Positions 32,999-43,134 are shown, counted from the first letter of the stretch. The stretch is DNA of 64,000 nucleotides from Myxococcales bacterium (GCA_903642325.1 CAHJWM010000026.1:1-64000), one strand, 5' to 3'. The notes: generated by a model from the letters alone, not told the origin. A program made the numbers and translations.

Positions 32999-33433
32999 TC
33001 ACAAACACGCGCTGGGCATGCCTACGCCGCGCAGGAGACCCTGCACGGCGCTGACGATCCCGGGACCGGTCTGGCCCGCTTTGACCATGCTCGTGCACAT
33101 ACCTGCCGCCGTAGTGAGCGACGTCTTGGTGGGCTCGGGCGCGCTGGCCGCGTTTTGGCTGAGGGCCGCGCAACACTTGGCAAAGCTCTGCGCCGGAGCC
33201 CCGCCGGTCGCCTTCTTCACCGACTCTACCGGCGCAGCTGACGCGACGGACTCCTCCGGTGCGAGCTCCAAAGGAGCAGTCGGAGTCGGTGTCGCCGCGG
33301 GCGCTGCCGAGGGAAGGGGCGGGGGTGCCTCGTCCTTCTTGCAGCCCAGGTAGCCGGTCGTCAGGAACGACACGACCACTCCGAGCACAACAGGTCCGAA
33401 CACCGACGAAGCCACCTTTGACGCTTGCACCAT
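32999..33433 (-). CDS. Small lipoprotein of unknown function
   Basis: This 144-aa protein has a long hydrophobic signal (F-G-P-V-V-L-G-V-V-V-S-F-L-T-T-G-Y-L-G-C-K-K) with a lipobox L-G-C. A Pro/Ala/Thr linker (~35 residues) leads to a helical domain with three cysteines (F-A-K-C-C-A-A-L ... M-C-T-S-M-V). ATG 33433 has a very good AGCGGAGGA ribosome site 7 nt upstream. A perfect 15-bp palindrome lies 50 bp upstream. It ends 47 bp before the operon's first gene and may or may not be cotranscribed with the sigma operon. No family is recognised. Confidence 0.65.
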   Translation of the reverse strand: MVQASKVASSVFGPVVLGVVVSFLTTGYLGCKKDEAPPPLPSAAPAATPTPTAPLELAPEESVASAAPVESVKKATGGAPAQSFAKCCAALSQNAASAPEPTKTSLTTAAGMCTSMVKAGQTGPGIVSAVQGLLRGVGMPSACL

Positions 33434-33483
33434 TTCCGAATTCCTCCGCTGACCTGCTACCGGTCGCAATACTTTTCGCTGCC

Positions 33484-33498
33484 TCTTCTACTAGAAGA
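33484..33498. promoter_or_regulatory. Perfect 15-bp palindrome upstream of the small lipoprotein gene
   Basis: TCTTCTA-C-TAGAAGA is a perfect 7-bp inverted repeat with a central base. It lies 51 bp upstream of the ATG at 33433, a position fitting a repressor or activator site. The rest of the gap to nrdJ (33499-33717) holds nothing else I recognise. Confidence 0.45.
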
Positions 33499-33717
33499 AC
33501 GCCCGTGAGTTGCCGAATTCTTACCGGCGAATCGCGCGCCGAGCTTTCGGGCCCGACCGCCCCTCCGAAGCGCTAGGCTCCGATATCATTGAGCTTTATC
33601 CAAGGCAAGCGGGGTTGATACAAAGCCCCGGTCGACCGAGGGCGGCGAGCTCACGTGCGGCCGAGTCAGGCGCTTCGCGCGCCACCCAGCCGCGGAAGGA
33701 TTCGGACCGAGCATCGC

Positions 33718-36700
33718 TCAAGAACAGCCCATCGAATTGCCACAATTCAGGCACTTGTAGCAGGCGCCGTTACGCACCGTGATGTGCCCGCAGCCGTCAC
33801 ACACCGGCGCGTCGCCCATCATCTCTTCCAGTTGGGCGTCCAGCGCGCCGTGCGCTTCCGCGCCGGGATGGCTGGCCGCGGCAGCCGACGGGGATGGCGG
33901 CAATAGGCTCGCGCTGGGCGGCTCGGCTGGCACGTGCTTGGGCTGCGTCGGATCCTCGATCGCGACGTCGTCCTCCGCCGGCTTCACTTGCGCGAAATCA
34001 TACCGCTTGAGGTACTCCACGCCGATCACTCGGAAGATGTAATCCACGATCGAGGTCGAGAATTTGATGTTGGCGTGACCAGATACCACGCCATGTGGCT
34101 CGAAGCGGGTGAACGTGAACTGCTCCACGTACGTCGCGAGGGGCACGCCGTACTGAAGACCGACGGACACGGCCATCGCGAAGCAATTCATCAGCGAGCG
34201 GAAGGCGGCGCCCTCTTTGTGCATGTCGATGAAGATCTCGCCGAGCGAGCCATCCGCGTACTCGCCCGTGCGCAAAAATACCTTGTGCCCGCCGACATGC
34301 GCCTCTTGGGTGAAGCCATGCCGCTTCTTGGGCAGACGGACGCGCGTGCCTTCGGGGCGCACCGCACGAGCCAGTGCTTGCGCCGCCGCCTGCACCACCG
34401 GTGCCAGCGCTTCAACCGCTGTTTTGCTGTCTTCCGAGCTCGAGGTGAGCGGTTGGGAAGCCTTGCACCCGTCGCGATATAGCGCCACGGCTTTGAGCCC
34501 GAGCTTCCAGCTCTCTTCGTAGATTTGGCGCACGTCCTCGACCGTTGCCTCATTCGGCAGATTCACGGTCTTACTGATCGCGCCGGACAAGAACGGCTGG
34601 GCGGCGGCCATCATCTTCACGTGCGCCATGGGCGCAAGAAAGCGTTTACCGATGCGGCCGCAGCGGTTTGCGCAATCGAACACCGCGTAGTGTTCGTCCC
34701 GCAAGTATGGGGCCCCTTCGATGGTCATGCGACCGATGATGGTCTCGTTTGCTTCTTCGATCTCTTTCTCGGAGAAGCCCAGGTACTTGAGTAAGCTAAA
34801 CCCGGGCTGGCCGATGCGCTCCGCCGTCACGCCCAGTCGCTCGTACGTGTCCCGCCCGACGACCCAGGGCGCGAACGCCAAGCTTAGATCGAACACCCCG
34901 GCCAAGGCGCCCTCGATCTTGGTCAGCTCCTCGTCCGTCAAGCCGCGCGCTTTGAGCGAAGCGCGGCTGATATGCGGAGCGCCGAGCAAGGTGTTCGTGC
35001 CCGACACATAGGCGACGATTTCGTGGATCTGAGCTTCTGAATAACGCAGGCGCTTGAGAGCCTCCGGCACGGACTGATTGACGATTTTGAAGTAGCCGCC
35101 GCCGGCGAGCTTCTTGAACTTCACGAGCGCAAAATCGGGCTCGATACCGGTCGTGTCGCAGTCCATCAAAAGGCCAATGGTGCCGGTGGGAGCGAGCACG
35201 GTGGCCTGCGCGTTGCGATAGCCGTGTTGCTCGCCCAAGCGCACCACGTTGTCCCAATCCTCCGTCGCTGCGCGGTACAGCGCCTCCGGACATTGATCGC
35301 GATTGATGGCGTAAGCGGCGTCCTGATGCATGCGCATCACACGCAGCATGGGCTCGCGGTTCTTGGCGTACCCGGCAAACGCACCCTTGGTCGCGGCGAT
35401 TTCCGCGCTAGCCACGAACGCGTGACCGCACAGAATGGCGGTGAGGGCCCCTGCGATACTCCGCCCCTTGTCCGAATCATACGGAATGCCGAGCAGCATG
35501 AGCACCGTCCCTAAATTCGCGTAACCCAAGCCCAGCGGGCGGAAATCGTGCGAATTTTTGGCGATGCGATCGGTCGGGTAGCTCGACAGATCGACCAGGA
35601 TCTCCTGGGCCAAGAAGAACACGTCGATGGCGTGGCGGTAGCCCGCGATGTCGAAGGTGCCCTGTTCATCGAGGAACTTGGTCAAATTCAGGGACGATAG
35701 ATTGCAGGCCGTGTCATCCAAGAACATGTACTCGGAGCACGGGTTCGAGGCGTTGATTTTGCCGGTGTTCGAGCAGGTGTGCCAGCGATTGATGGTGGTG
35801 TCGTACTGCACGCCCGGGTCCGCGCAGGACCACGCCGCCTCGGCCACCGTGTTCCACAGATCCGCGGCATCGAGCGTGTCGATCACCGCGCCCGTCGTGC
35901 GCGCGCGGGTTTGCCATTTGCCGCCGGCCAGGGCGGCCTTCATGAAATCGTCGGTGACGCGGATGGAGTTGTTCGAGTTCTGACCGCTGACGGTGTGATA
36001 GGCCTCACCGTTGAAGTCGCTCTCGTAGCCCGCGGCGATCAGCGCCTTGGCCTTCTTTTCCTCGCGCACTTTCCAAGTCACGAAGCTCTCGATCTCGGGA
36101 TGATCCATGTCCAGGCAGACCATTTTGGCCGCGCGGCGAGTGGTGCCGCCGCTCTTGGTCGCGCCCGCCGCGCGATCCAACACCTCCAAAAAGCTCATCA
36201 AACCGCTAGATGTGCCGCCGCCCGAGAGCTTCTCCTGCTTGCCGCGAATATGGCTGAAATTAGAGCCCGTGCCGGAGCCGTACTTGAAGAGCCGCGCCTC
36301 GTTCTTGGCGAGGTCGTAGATGGCCATCAGGTCGTCGTCGACCGACTGAATGAAACAGGCCGAGCACTGCGGGCGGGCGTAAGCGTTCGCGGTCTCTTCG
36401 CACTTCTGCGCGGCTTCACTCCAAGCCCAGTTGCCGCCGGAACCTTCGATGCCGTATTCGTGGAACAGGCCGCAGTTGAACCAAACGGGGGAGTTGAACG
36501 CGCCATACTGATTGGCGAGCATCCAAACGAGCTCAGCCTCGAAGGTGTCCGCGTCCTTCTTGGACGCGAAGTAGCCGCCGGACGCTTCGCCCGCGGTGCG
36601 GATGGTGTGCGCGATGCGGTGCACGACCTGACGCACGCTGGTTTCGCCTTGGGCCTTGTCGCCATGCAAGCCAGCTTTGCGAAAATATTTGGAGACGACG

Positions 36701-36996
36701 ATGTCGGTCGCGAGCTGTGACCAAGCCGCCGGGATCTCCGCGCCTTCCATCTTGAAGACGACGGAGCCGTCCGGGTTGGTGATGACGCTGGTCCGCCCTT
36801 CCCAGGTCATATCGCCGAGCGCGTCGCCGCCCGTGGTCGTGTAGCGACGTTCGAAAGTCATGCCGCGGGTCTTCTTGGCCCGCCTACCGTGCGGAGCTGC
36901 CCCGGGCTGCGTCCCCGCAGGGGAGGGCTCGGTGTGGCTCGTGCTCGCGCTCTTCACTCGGCTATTTTCCTGACCCACGATCGTCGATTGCGCCAT
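33718..36996 (-). CDS. nrdJ: Vitamin B12-dependent ribonucleotide reductase (class II)
   Basis: NrdJ reduces ribonucleotides to deoxyribonucleotides using adenosylcobalamin, with or without oxygen. The 1092-aa protein has P-Q-C-S-A-C-F with an active-site Cys, [17 protein letters not shown] and [12 protein letters not shown], which are typical of class II enzymes. The C-terminal ~30 residues form a zinc ribbon (C-D-G-C-G-H ... C-L-N-C). This C-terminal domain may regulate or re-reduce the active site. ATG 36996 has a near-perfect GAGGAGGT ribosome site (37003-37010); codons upstream of it (from 37035) are not part of the protein. No class I nrdAB is seen in the window. The 563-bp upstream region is described separately. 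Confidence 0.96.
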   Translation of the reverse strand: MAQSTIVGQENSRVKSASTSHTEPSPAGTQPGAAPHGRRAKKTRGMTFERRYTTTGGDALGDMTWEGRTSVITNPDGSVVFKMEGAEIPAAWSQLATDIVVSKYFRKAGLHGDKAQGETSVRQVVHRIAHTIRTAGEASGGYFASKKDADTFEAELVWMLANQYGAFNSPVWFNCGLFHEYGIEGSGGNWAWSEAAQKCEETANAYARPQCSACFIQSVDDDLMAIYDLAKNEARLFKYGSGTGSNFSHIRGKQEKLSGGGTSSGLMSFLEVLDRAAGATKSGGTTRRAAKMVCLDMDHPEIESFVTWKVREEKKAKALIAAGYESDFNGEAYHTVSGQNSNNSIRVTDDFMKAALAGGKWQTRARTTGAVIDTLDAADLWNTVAEAAWSCADPGVQYDTTINRWHTCSNTGKINASNPCSEYMFLDDTACNLSSLNLTKFLDEQGTFDIAGYRHAIDVFFLAQEILVDLSSYPTDRIAKNSHDFRPLGLGYANLGTVLMLLGIPYDSDKGRSIAGALTAILCGHAFVASAEIAATKGAFAGYAKNREPMLRVMRMHQDAAYAINRDQCPEALYRAATEDWDNVVRLGEQHGYRNAQATVLAPTGTIGLLMDCDTTGIEPDFALVKFKKLAGGGYFKIVNQSVPEALKRLRYSEAQIHEIVAYVSGTNTLLGAPHISRASLKARGLTDEELTKIEGALAGVFDLSLAFAPWVVGRDTYERLGVTAERIGQPGFSLLKYLGFSEKEIEEANETIIGRMTIEGAPYLRDEHYAVFDCANRCGRIGKRFLAPMAHVKMMAAAQPFLSGAISKTVNLPNEATVEDVRQIYEESWKLGLKAVALYRDGCKASQPLTSSSEDSKTAVEALAPVVQAAAQALARAVRPEGTRVRLPKKRHGFTQEAHVGGHKVFLRTGEYADGSLGEIFIDMHKEGAAFRSLMNCFAMAVSVGLQYGVPLATYVEQFTFTRFEPHGVVSGHANIKFSTSIVDYIFRVIGVEYLKRYDFAQVKPAEDDVAIEDPTQPKHVPAEPPSASLLPPSPSAAAASHPGAEAHGALDAQLEEMMGDAPVCDGCGHITVRNGACYKCLNCGNSMGCS

Positions 36997-37223
36997 CTCG
37001 ATACCTCCTCGAACGCCACGGCGAGCCGCCCCCACGCAGGGCAGATCACCAGTAAGAGCTGCCCAGCACTATCGAACCTGGCCAGCTCGTCATTCCTCGG
37101 CATGTTGGCTCGGCTGAGCGAGCAAGCTTGCCGGACGTGAACACTCGTTACGTAAAATCCGTTCAGTCACTGCGTGTTCGGGGCGCCCAGGCCCGTAGGC
37201 CTTACTGATGACCCGAACAGAAG

Positions 37224-37241
37224 TTCCCGCATTGGCGGGAA
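37224..37241 (-). promoter_or_regulatory. Hairpin in the nrdJ leader region
   Basis: A perfect 7-bp stem with loop ATTG/CAAT (TTCCCGC / GCGGGAA) lies 230 bp upstream of the nrdJ start. It would be transcribed only if the start point is further upstream. It may be part of a structured RNA leader. Confidence 0.35.
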
Positions 37242-37449
37242 GGATCAGCGTACCCCAAGCCTTTGGGCTCGAGCAAGTAAAAACCACTAGGTATTGGGCG
37301 TGGGCGAGCCCAGAAGGTGAGCCGCGGATGAGATCCACAAGCTTAAATGTACGTCACCCAAGGGCTTTTTCTACTGAACAAAAATCGCTGAACAGGTCGA
37401 CCCCAAGCGCGTCACGGGTGCTGAACGGGTTGTCCCCGGCGCGTCCACA

Positions 37450-37477
37450 GGGTTATCCACAGGTTTGTGGATAACCC
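37450..37477. promoter_or_regulatory. Two inverted consensus DnaA boxes upstream of nrdJ
   Basis: The 28-bp element is GGGTTATCCACA-GGTT-TGTGGATAACCC, a perfect 12-bp inverted repeat. Each arm contains TTATCCACA, the strict DnaA-box consensus (37453-37461 plus; 37466-37474 minus). A third, 7-of-9 match (GCGTCCACA) lies immediately to the left at 37441-37449. DnaA binding here would be 455 bp upstream of nrdJ and about 80 bp after the M16 gene. DnaA is known to regulate ribonucleotide reductase genes in other bacteria. Confidence 0.7.
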
Positions 37478-37478
37478 A

Positions 37479-37496
37479 ACCATCAGGGTTGATGGT
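37479..37496. repeat. Second hairpin beside the DnaA-box pair
   Basis: ACCATCA-GGGT-TGATGGT is a perfect 7-bp stem, placed two bases after the DnaA element. It has no T-run, so it is not a standard terminator for the M16 operon that ends at 37560. Confidence 0.4.
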
Positions 37497-37559
37497 CGCG
37501 ATTCGGCCAGATCCGCGGCCCAGCCTTCGGCGTCGCTACCGATTCCTGCTTCCAGCCGA

Positions 37560-39212
37560 TCAGCGCGGATGAGGGGTCGTCTCCGGAACGGACCGGGCGG
37601 CGGACGCGGGCGGTGGTGCCGCTGGGCGCGGTTCGGGCGTCGCTTCCAAGCCTTGACTCGAATCCATCGGCAGCTCTTTGCCAGGTTGAAAATCGCGTTC
37701 CGGATCGATGATCACGACCTTGGCGAAATGAGACAGTGGCAGGGCGATGCGTGCTGCGTCGCCTGCAACGACGATCACCGGATTTTTCAGGCTGAAGTAG
37801 TGCCGGGCGGCGTCGTACACGGCCGCATTGTCGAGCTTACGCAGTGCGTGCCGATAGTCGTCGAAGTAATCGTCTGGCAGGCCCAGTACGGCGAGCTTCA
37901 CGGTCAGGTCGGCGACGGCAGCGAGCGTTTCGGTGCGAAACAAAAAGCTGTCGGATAGGTAGCGAGAGGCCATGCCGACTTCTGCGTCGGTGGGCGGCGC
38001 GCTCGAAAGCTTTGCGAGATTCTCTAGAAGCGCTTGCAGGGCGAGCCCGGTCTTTGCCGTCTGCGTACCGGCGGAGAGGACAATCGGCACCGGGCTGTGA
38101 GCGGGCTCTTCGACGCTGGAGCTCGTGCCGTAAGCGAGTGATCGTTTCTCGCGCACGTCGAGGAACAAGCGGCCCGCCACTCCGCCGCCCAAGATTTGAT
38201 TGCTGGCGGCTAGCGCCGGCCACACCGGGCTCGAGCGCTCGGGTCCGAGCCCAGCCACGTAAAGCTGGCTCTGCGCGGCATGCGGACGATCGACGAGCCA
38301 CACGATGTGTTGATCGGATGGCACGGGCGCGTTGAACACTTGGCCGCTCGGCTTCTCGCCCTTCCAGCTCGAAAATACGCGCTTGGCGGCGGCCTCCGCT
38401 AGCGCCGGCTCGACGTCGCCCGCGATCACGAGCGATGCGTTCTTGGGCGTGACGTTGGCCTGGTACCAGCGCTTGCAGTCGGCGAGGCTCAGTTTCGCCA
38501 GATCGGATGGTTTCGCGTCGTAACGCGAGTACGGGTGCACGGCGGTGGGCAGGTCGAACAGCTCACGATACAGCACCATGGACGCGGCCCAGCCCGCGCT
38601 CGCTTTGGCCGCATTCCGCACCCGCTCGAGCTCACGCTGCTTGAGCTTGTCGAACTCTACCGGTTGAAAACGAGGTTTTTGCGCGACGGCCCCCAATAGG
38701 TCGAGCGCCGCGTCCAGGTCGGCGGTGGTGACGGCAATGGAGATGCGGGTGGCGTCGCGCTCCGTACTGACGTTTAGGCTCGCTCCCAAAGATTCCGCGC
38801 GCTCGGCAAGTTCTGCCGCATTCCACGGGCCAGCGCCGCCTGCCTTCAGCAGCTCGCCTGCGACCGAGGCCACGCCCGGTTCTGAGCCGTCGCTTGCGAC
38901 GCCGGAGAAGATCACCAAGCGCAACTCGATAATCGGGTAATTTTTGCGCGGCACGACGCGCAGCTCGAGGCCATTGTCGAGCCGGCTGTGGCTGATGCTC
39001 GGGAACGGCTTGTCTGCGGCGACCCCCGCGGGCGGCGGAATGCTCAGCGGATCCGCGGGGGGCGGGAGGGCGCCACGCGCCATGGCCGCGGTCTTGGCGA
39101 GCGGCACACGAGTGGGCAAATGGTGCGTCGCGCAAGCGACCGCGATCCAGGGCAGCGCCCCGATGAACGCGCGCGGCGAGAACGATCGACGAGAGCGTGA
39201 TGATGAGCTCAC
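37560..39212 (-). CDS. M16 family peptidase, non-catalytic partner subunit (lipoprotein-like)
   Basis: M16 zinc peptidases often work as pairs: one subunit holds the HxxEH zinc site and the other the R...Y substrate-binding residues. This 550-aa protein lacks HxxEH in its first domain (the aligned segment reads I-F-S-G-V-A-S-D-G-S) but has the R...Y pair in R-E-K-R-S-L-A-Y-G. The N-terminus is a secretion signal with possible lipobox (I-A-V-A-C-A-T). GTG 39212 overlaps the previous stop (GTGA). The C-terminus is a Pro/Ala/Thr-rich tail of ~40 residues. It should form a heterodimer with the upstream gene product in the periplasm. Confidence 0.87.
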   Translation of the reverse strand: MSSSSRSRRSFSPRAFIGALPWIAVACATHHLPTRVPLAKTAAMARGALPPPADPLSIPPPAGVAADKPFPSISHSRLDNGLELRVVPRKNYPIIELRLVIFSGVASDGSEPGVASVAGELLKAGGAGPWNAAELAERAESLGASLNVSTERDATRISIAVTTADLDAALDLLGAVAQKPRFQPVEFDKLKQRELERVRNAAKASAGWAASMVLYRELFDLPTAVHPYSRYDAKPSDLAKLSLADCKRWYQANVTPKNASLVIAGDVEPALAEAAAKRVFSSWKGEKPSGQVFNAPVPSDQHIVWLVDRPHAAQSQLYVAGLGPERSSPVWPALAASNQILGGGVAGRLFLDVREKRSLAYGTSSSVEEPAHSPVPIVLSAGTQTAKTGLALQALLENLAKLSSAPPTDAEVGMASRYLSDSFLFRTETLAAVADLTVKLAVLGLPDDYFDDYRHALRKLDNAAVYDAARHYFSLKNPVIVVAGDAARIALPLSHFAKVVIIDPERDFQPGKELPMDSSQGLEATPEPRPAAPPPASAARSVPETTPHPR

Positions 39213-40618
39213 GGCTTGCCTCCCTTGGGCGCCGGTAAAACCTCGACGAGGGAGCGCCGCTCGGGAATCAGGTAGCGGGCGACAGCCTGCTGTACAGCCT
39301 CGGGCGTAACGGTCAAATATTGCGAAAGCTCGCGAGAAAGCCCACGTGCATCGCCCCAATAAGACTCGAACTCGCCGAGCTGTATGGCTCGGCCCAGGTT
39401 GGTCTGGAGCCCAAACACGAAGCTCGAACGCAGCTGGCGCTTGGCTTTTTCGAGCTCGGCGGGCCGGGGCGGTGCTTTCCCGAGCCGGGTGAGCTCAGCG
39501 TCGACGGCGGCTTCCACGTCTTTCAGCTGGCCCTTGTCGGTAAGGACAGCCATGACGGTGAATTGATCGGGACCGCGGTGGTCGTCGGTGCTGGCGGACA
39601 CGCGCTCGGCCACGGCGCGATCGTGGACCAGCGTCTTGTACAGCCGCGAGCTCTCCCCATCGGCCAGGATCAAGCCCGCCAGCTCGAGCGCGTAGTGCTC
39701 GGGTGTGCGCGAGGCCGGGATCAAAAAGCCAAACATGAAGCCGGGCGTGCGTGCGTTCGTGTCCTCGACCCGCTCCCGGCCGGTATTCGGCCTCTCTGGC
39801 GGCGCTGCGAAAACGCGGGCCGGAGGGTTCTTCTTTTCCGCCGGGCCGAAGTAACGCTGAACGAGCGTCATGGCGGGGTCCGTTTCGAAGTCGCCAGCAA
39901 TGGTCAGCACGGCGTTGTCGACGGCGTAATGGCGGTCGTGAAAGTCTTTCACCCAGTCGAACGCGGCCGCGTCTAGATCTGCCATCGAACCGATGGTTGG
40001 GTGCGCGTAGGGCTCGTAGCCCTTGAATACGATCTCGCCCAAGCGAAGCTCACCCGGGACATACGCCGCGTTCTGAATGCGCATGCGAAATTCTTCTTCC
40101 ACGACAGCGCGCTGATTTTCGAACGTTTCGGGGGTAACTGAAAGCCAGCGCATGCGGTCGGACTCGAGCCACAACGCGAGCTCCAGCTCATTGGCGGGCA
40201 GGACCTCGAAGTAATTGGTGCGGTCGGTGTTGGTGGTGCCGTTGAGGCTGCCACCGCGATCCGAGATCAGCTTGAAGTGCTCGCCTTTGGGCGCGTGCTT
40301 GCTGCCCTGGAACATCATGTGCTCGAACAAATGCGCGAAGCCCGTTTTGCCTTCGACCTCACTGCTCGAGCCGACACCGTAGGTTACGGACACAGCCACG
40401 GTAGGCGCCGAGTGGTCGGGGTTCATCACGACCTTCAGCCCGTTCTCGAGCGTGGCGCGCTGAATCGAAAGGCCAAAGCGCTCGAGGGATAGGACGGCCG
40501 GGTCCGGCGAAGCTGGGCTCGAGCTAGCCGCAGTCGGGCTCGCCGCGGCGTAGCTCGGCTGGGAGCCAGCGGCGGCGCTCGCCAGCAGTAGGCAAACACG
40601 AGGAGCAAACAGGCGCAT
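39209..40618 (-). CDS. M16 family zinc peptidase, catalytic subunit
   Basis: This 469-aa protein carries the inverted zinc motif H-L-F-E-H (residues ~85-90) and the distal Glu in V-V-E-E-E-F-R, so it is the active subunit. The signal peptide M-R-L-F-A-P-R-V-C-L-L-L-A-S-A-A-A ends in A-Y-A-A, pointing to the periplasm. The fold has two homologous halves, as in pitrilysin-like proteins (N-Y-F-E-V-L-P-A-N-E-L, A-G-L-I-L-A-D-G-E-S-S-R-L-Y). ATG 40618 is the start. It is translated together with the partner gene through a GTGA overlap. Confidence 0.9.
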   Translation of the reverse strand: MRLFAPRVCLLLASAAAGSQPSYAAASPTAASSSPASPDPAVLSLERFGLSIQRATLENGLKVVMNPDHSAPTVAVSVTYGVGSSSEVEGKTGFAHLFEHMMFQGSKHAPKGEHFKLISDRGGSLNGTTNTDRTNYFEVLPANELELALWLESDRMRWLSVTPETFENQRAVVEEEFRMRIQNAAYVPGELRLGEIVFKGYEPYAHPTIGSMADLDAAAFDWVKDFHDRHYAVDNAVLTIAGDFETDPAMTLVQRYFGPAEKKNPPARVFAAPPERPNTGRERVEDTNARTPGFMFGFLIPASRTPEHYALELAGLILADGESSRLYKTLVHDRAVAERVSASTDDHRGPDQFTVMAVLTDKGQLKDVEAAVDAELTRLGKAPPRPAELEKAKRQLRSSFVFGLQTNLGRAIQLGEFESYWGDARGLSRELSQYLTVTPEAVQQAVARYLIPERRSLVEVLPAPKGGKP

Positions 40619-40668
40619 GGGTCGGACACTTACCACGCTCGGAGCGCAAGCCAAACGCCGCGTGCGGC

Positions 40669-41427
<759 letters not shown>

Positions 41428-41569
41428 TTGCTGCGCTTGCGCTTATATCGAGCAACGGAAGCAGCGCCTGTCCGATCATTGGCTCAGCAAAGCCTGCTAA
41501 CTATCGGCCAGCACCCGCGACCCATCACCAACTTCATGCGGCACACGTGATCTGCTTCGAAGCGCTCCC

Positions 41570-42379
41570 ATGCTCGTGATGTTGGCCCCGAGCTTCGAGG
41601 GCTCGAGTGACGCCTACCTGCGGCTTGCGAAGGCCACGGGCTTGGTGCTGTACGACTTGAAGGCACGCGTGAAGCCCGGCGTGTGGGGCGTGGTCAAGGC
41701 GTTGGCGGACGAGGCCCAGGCGACGGCACTGGCCGAGCGCTTGCTCGCCGAGGGTTTTCCCGTGTCCATCGTCCCGCGCGAGATCGCGCACGACCCCAAC
41801 CGTCGCATCGTCCCCATTCGCTCGCTCGACATGCGCTCCGATCAATTGTTGCTGCACCTCCGTGAGCGCGAGATGGCGATTTCCTTCGCTGCGCTGTGCT
41901 GCATCGTGCGCGGTGAGGTGCACCTCGGCCATGTGCCAGCGCGATCCATCACGCCGAGCAGCCCAACGTTTCGCGCGGTCGTGCCGAGCACCAGTGACGT
42001 GCAAGTGTTTCGCGAATCGCAGTCGCCCAGCAACTTCGAGGCTTACGCGGCCGCGGATTTGCACTTCACGACGGTCTTCTGGGTCGCGCGTATCGACGTG
42101 CGCAGCTTCGACTTCTCCGCGCTCGGCGCCACCAGCGAAAGTCCGGCCGCGGATCTCGACCAGCTGGTGGACGAGCTGTCCGCGCGCTCGGGGGTACGCG
42201 TCGACCGCGGCGTGCGCTCGTCGAGCGTGGTCTCGGCGCTGTTGCAGCGCGGCGGCGCCCCCAGCTCGCAAGCGCCACGGTCCAGCCGCGAGGCCGCCGG
42301 AGACGAGCGATTCGACCCGTATTCTCGGGTAATCGCCGAAGCAGAGCGCCAGCTCGCGCAAGCGTCCAAGCGAGCCTAG
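41570..42379 (+). CDS. Conserved-looking hypothetical protein
   Basis: This 269-aa protein has no signal peptide or membrane segment. The N-terminal part reads like an alpha/beta domain (L-A-K-A-T-G-L-V-L-Y-D-L-K-A-R, A-L-A-D-E-A-Q-A-T-A-L-A-E-R-L-L, F-P-V-S-I-V-P). It contains alternating strands and helices, then an R-S-D-Q-L-L-L-H-L-R-E-R-E-M-A-I-S region, and a His/Tyr-rich segment (A-A-A-D-L-H-F-T-T-V-F-W). The C-terminal ~80 residues are disordered, Ser/Ala/Arg-rich. ATG 41570 is the start. It resembles no family I can name. Genes on either side are a SEC-C protein and a GATase. Confidence 0.7.
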   Translation: MLVMLAPSFEGSSDAYLRLAKATGLVLYDLKARVKPGVWGVVKALADEAQATALAERLLAEGFPVSIVPREIAHDPNRRIVPIRSLDMRSDQLLLHLREREMAISFAALCCIVRGEVHLGHVPARSITPSSPTFRAVVPSTSDVQVFRESQSPSNFEAYAAADLHFTTVFWVARIDVRSFDFSALGATSESPAADLDQLVDELSARSGVRVDRGVRSSSVVSALLQRGGAPSSQAPRSSREAAGDERFDPYSRVIAEAERQLAQASKRA

Positions 42380-42423
42380 GCCCTGCCAATCATGTCGCCT
42401 CGACAGTGCGCAAGGCTCATACG

Positions 42424-43134
42424 ATGACGGAGGTCATTGCCGTTCAACACACCCCGGCGGAAGGGCTAGGGCGGCTAGGACCGGTGCTGAGTGAAGCCGG
42501 CGTTCAGGTCCGAATGGTGCTGCCCGAACAAGCCATTGGGGTGTCCGCCTTAGCAGGCGTCGATGGCGTCGTTGTGCTCGGGGGCCCGATGAGTGTCTAT
42601 GAGACCGCCCGGCACCCACGGCTCGTCTCCGAGATGCGGCTCATCGAACAGGCATTGCGCGCGCGGCTTCCCATTTTGGGCATCTGCCTCGGAAGTCAGC
42701 TGTTGGCCTCGGTTTTGGGAGCCCGCGTGCACCTCGGGCCTTCCAAGGAGCTCGGTTGGTTCGACGTCACGCGAGCGCCGGCGGCCGCAAGTGACCGGCT
42801 GTTCGCGCCGCTGCCCGATACTTTCGTGGCGTTGCATTGGCACGGCGACGTCTTCGAGCTTCCCGCGGGCACAGTCTCGCTAGCTAGAAGCAAGCAGACT
42901 CCACATCAAGCATTTAGATATGAAGATTCGGCCTGGGGCTTGCTTTTCCATCTCGAGGCGGACCGCGCACAAGTGCAAACCATGTGTGAGCACTTCGAGG
43001 CAGAGCTGCGAGCGGCCGAGGTCAGCCCGCTCGCTTTGGCCAATGAGACGGCTTTTCACGAACGAGCCACTCGAGCGTTAGGAACGAAATTGTTCGACGA
43101 ATGGGTCAAGCTGGTGGTGGCCCGGCGGACCTAG
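42424..43134 (+). CDS. Class I glutamine amidotransferase (GMP synthase-like)
   Basis: This 236-aa protein is a stand-alone GATase1. The catalytic Cys is in G-I-C-L-G-S-Q-L, and the His-Glu pair is F-H-L-E-A. V-L-G-G-P-M-S-V and E-L-G-W-F are typical for the GMP-synthase-like (GuaA-amidotransferase domain) group. It lacks the ATP pyrophosphatase domain, so it is not GuaA itself. Such proteins hydrolyse gamma-glutamyl compounds or supply ammonia to other enzymes. ATG 42424 is chosen over GTG 42406. No partner synthase is beside it; the genes on both sides are unrelated. Confidence 0.85.
   Translation: MTEVIAVQHTPAEGLGRLGPVLSEAGVQVRMVLPEQAIGVSALAGVDGVVVLGGPMSVYETARHPRLVSEMRLIEQALRARLPILGICLGSQLLASVLGARVHLGPSKELGWFDVTRAPAAASDRLFAPLPDTFVALHWHGDVFELPAGTVSLARSKQTPHQAFRYEDSAWGLLFHLEADRAQVQTMCEHFEAELRAAEVSPLALANETAFHERATRALGTKLFDEWVKLVVARRT

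Larger units (their letters stand above)
36997..37559. other. Upstream region of nrdJ (563 bp) without a gene
   Basis: This gap separates nrdJ from the M16 pair. Both run on the minus strand, so the nrdJ promoter should be here. I see the ribosome site (37003-37010), a hairpin TTCCCGC-ATTG-GCGGGAA (37224-37241), the inverted DnaA-box pair (37450-37477) and another hairpin (37479-37496). No cobalamin-riboswitch B12 box was found by eye, and no clear terminator follows the M16 gene. Confidence 0.6.

Noticed and set aside
35779-36720. 313-codon plus-strand frame inside nrdJ
   Set aside because: Antisense shadow of nrdJ, which is complete and conserved; the frame has no recognisable domain.
37441-37496. 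Full chromosomal replication origin at the DnaA boxes
   Set aside because: Only two perfect boxes are present, there is no AT-rich unwinding region and no dnaA, dnaN or parAB nearby.
36997-37559. Cobalamin riboswitch upstream of nrdJ
   Set aside because: I looked for the B12 box and the usual multi-stem pattern on the minus strand and did not find it by eye; only isolated hairpins are present.
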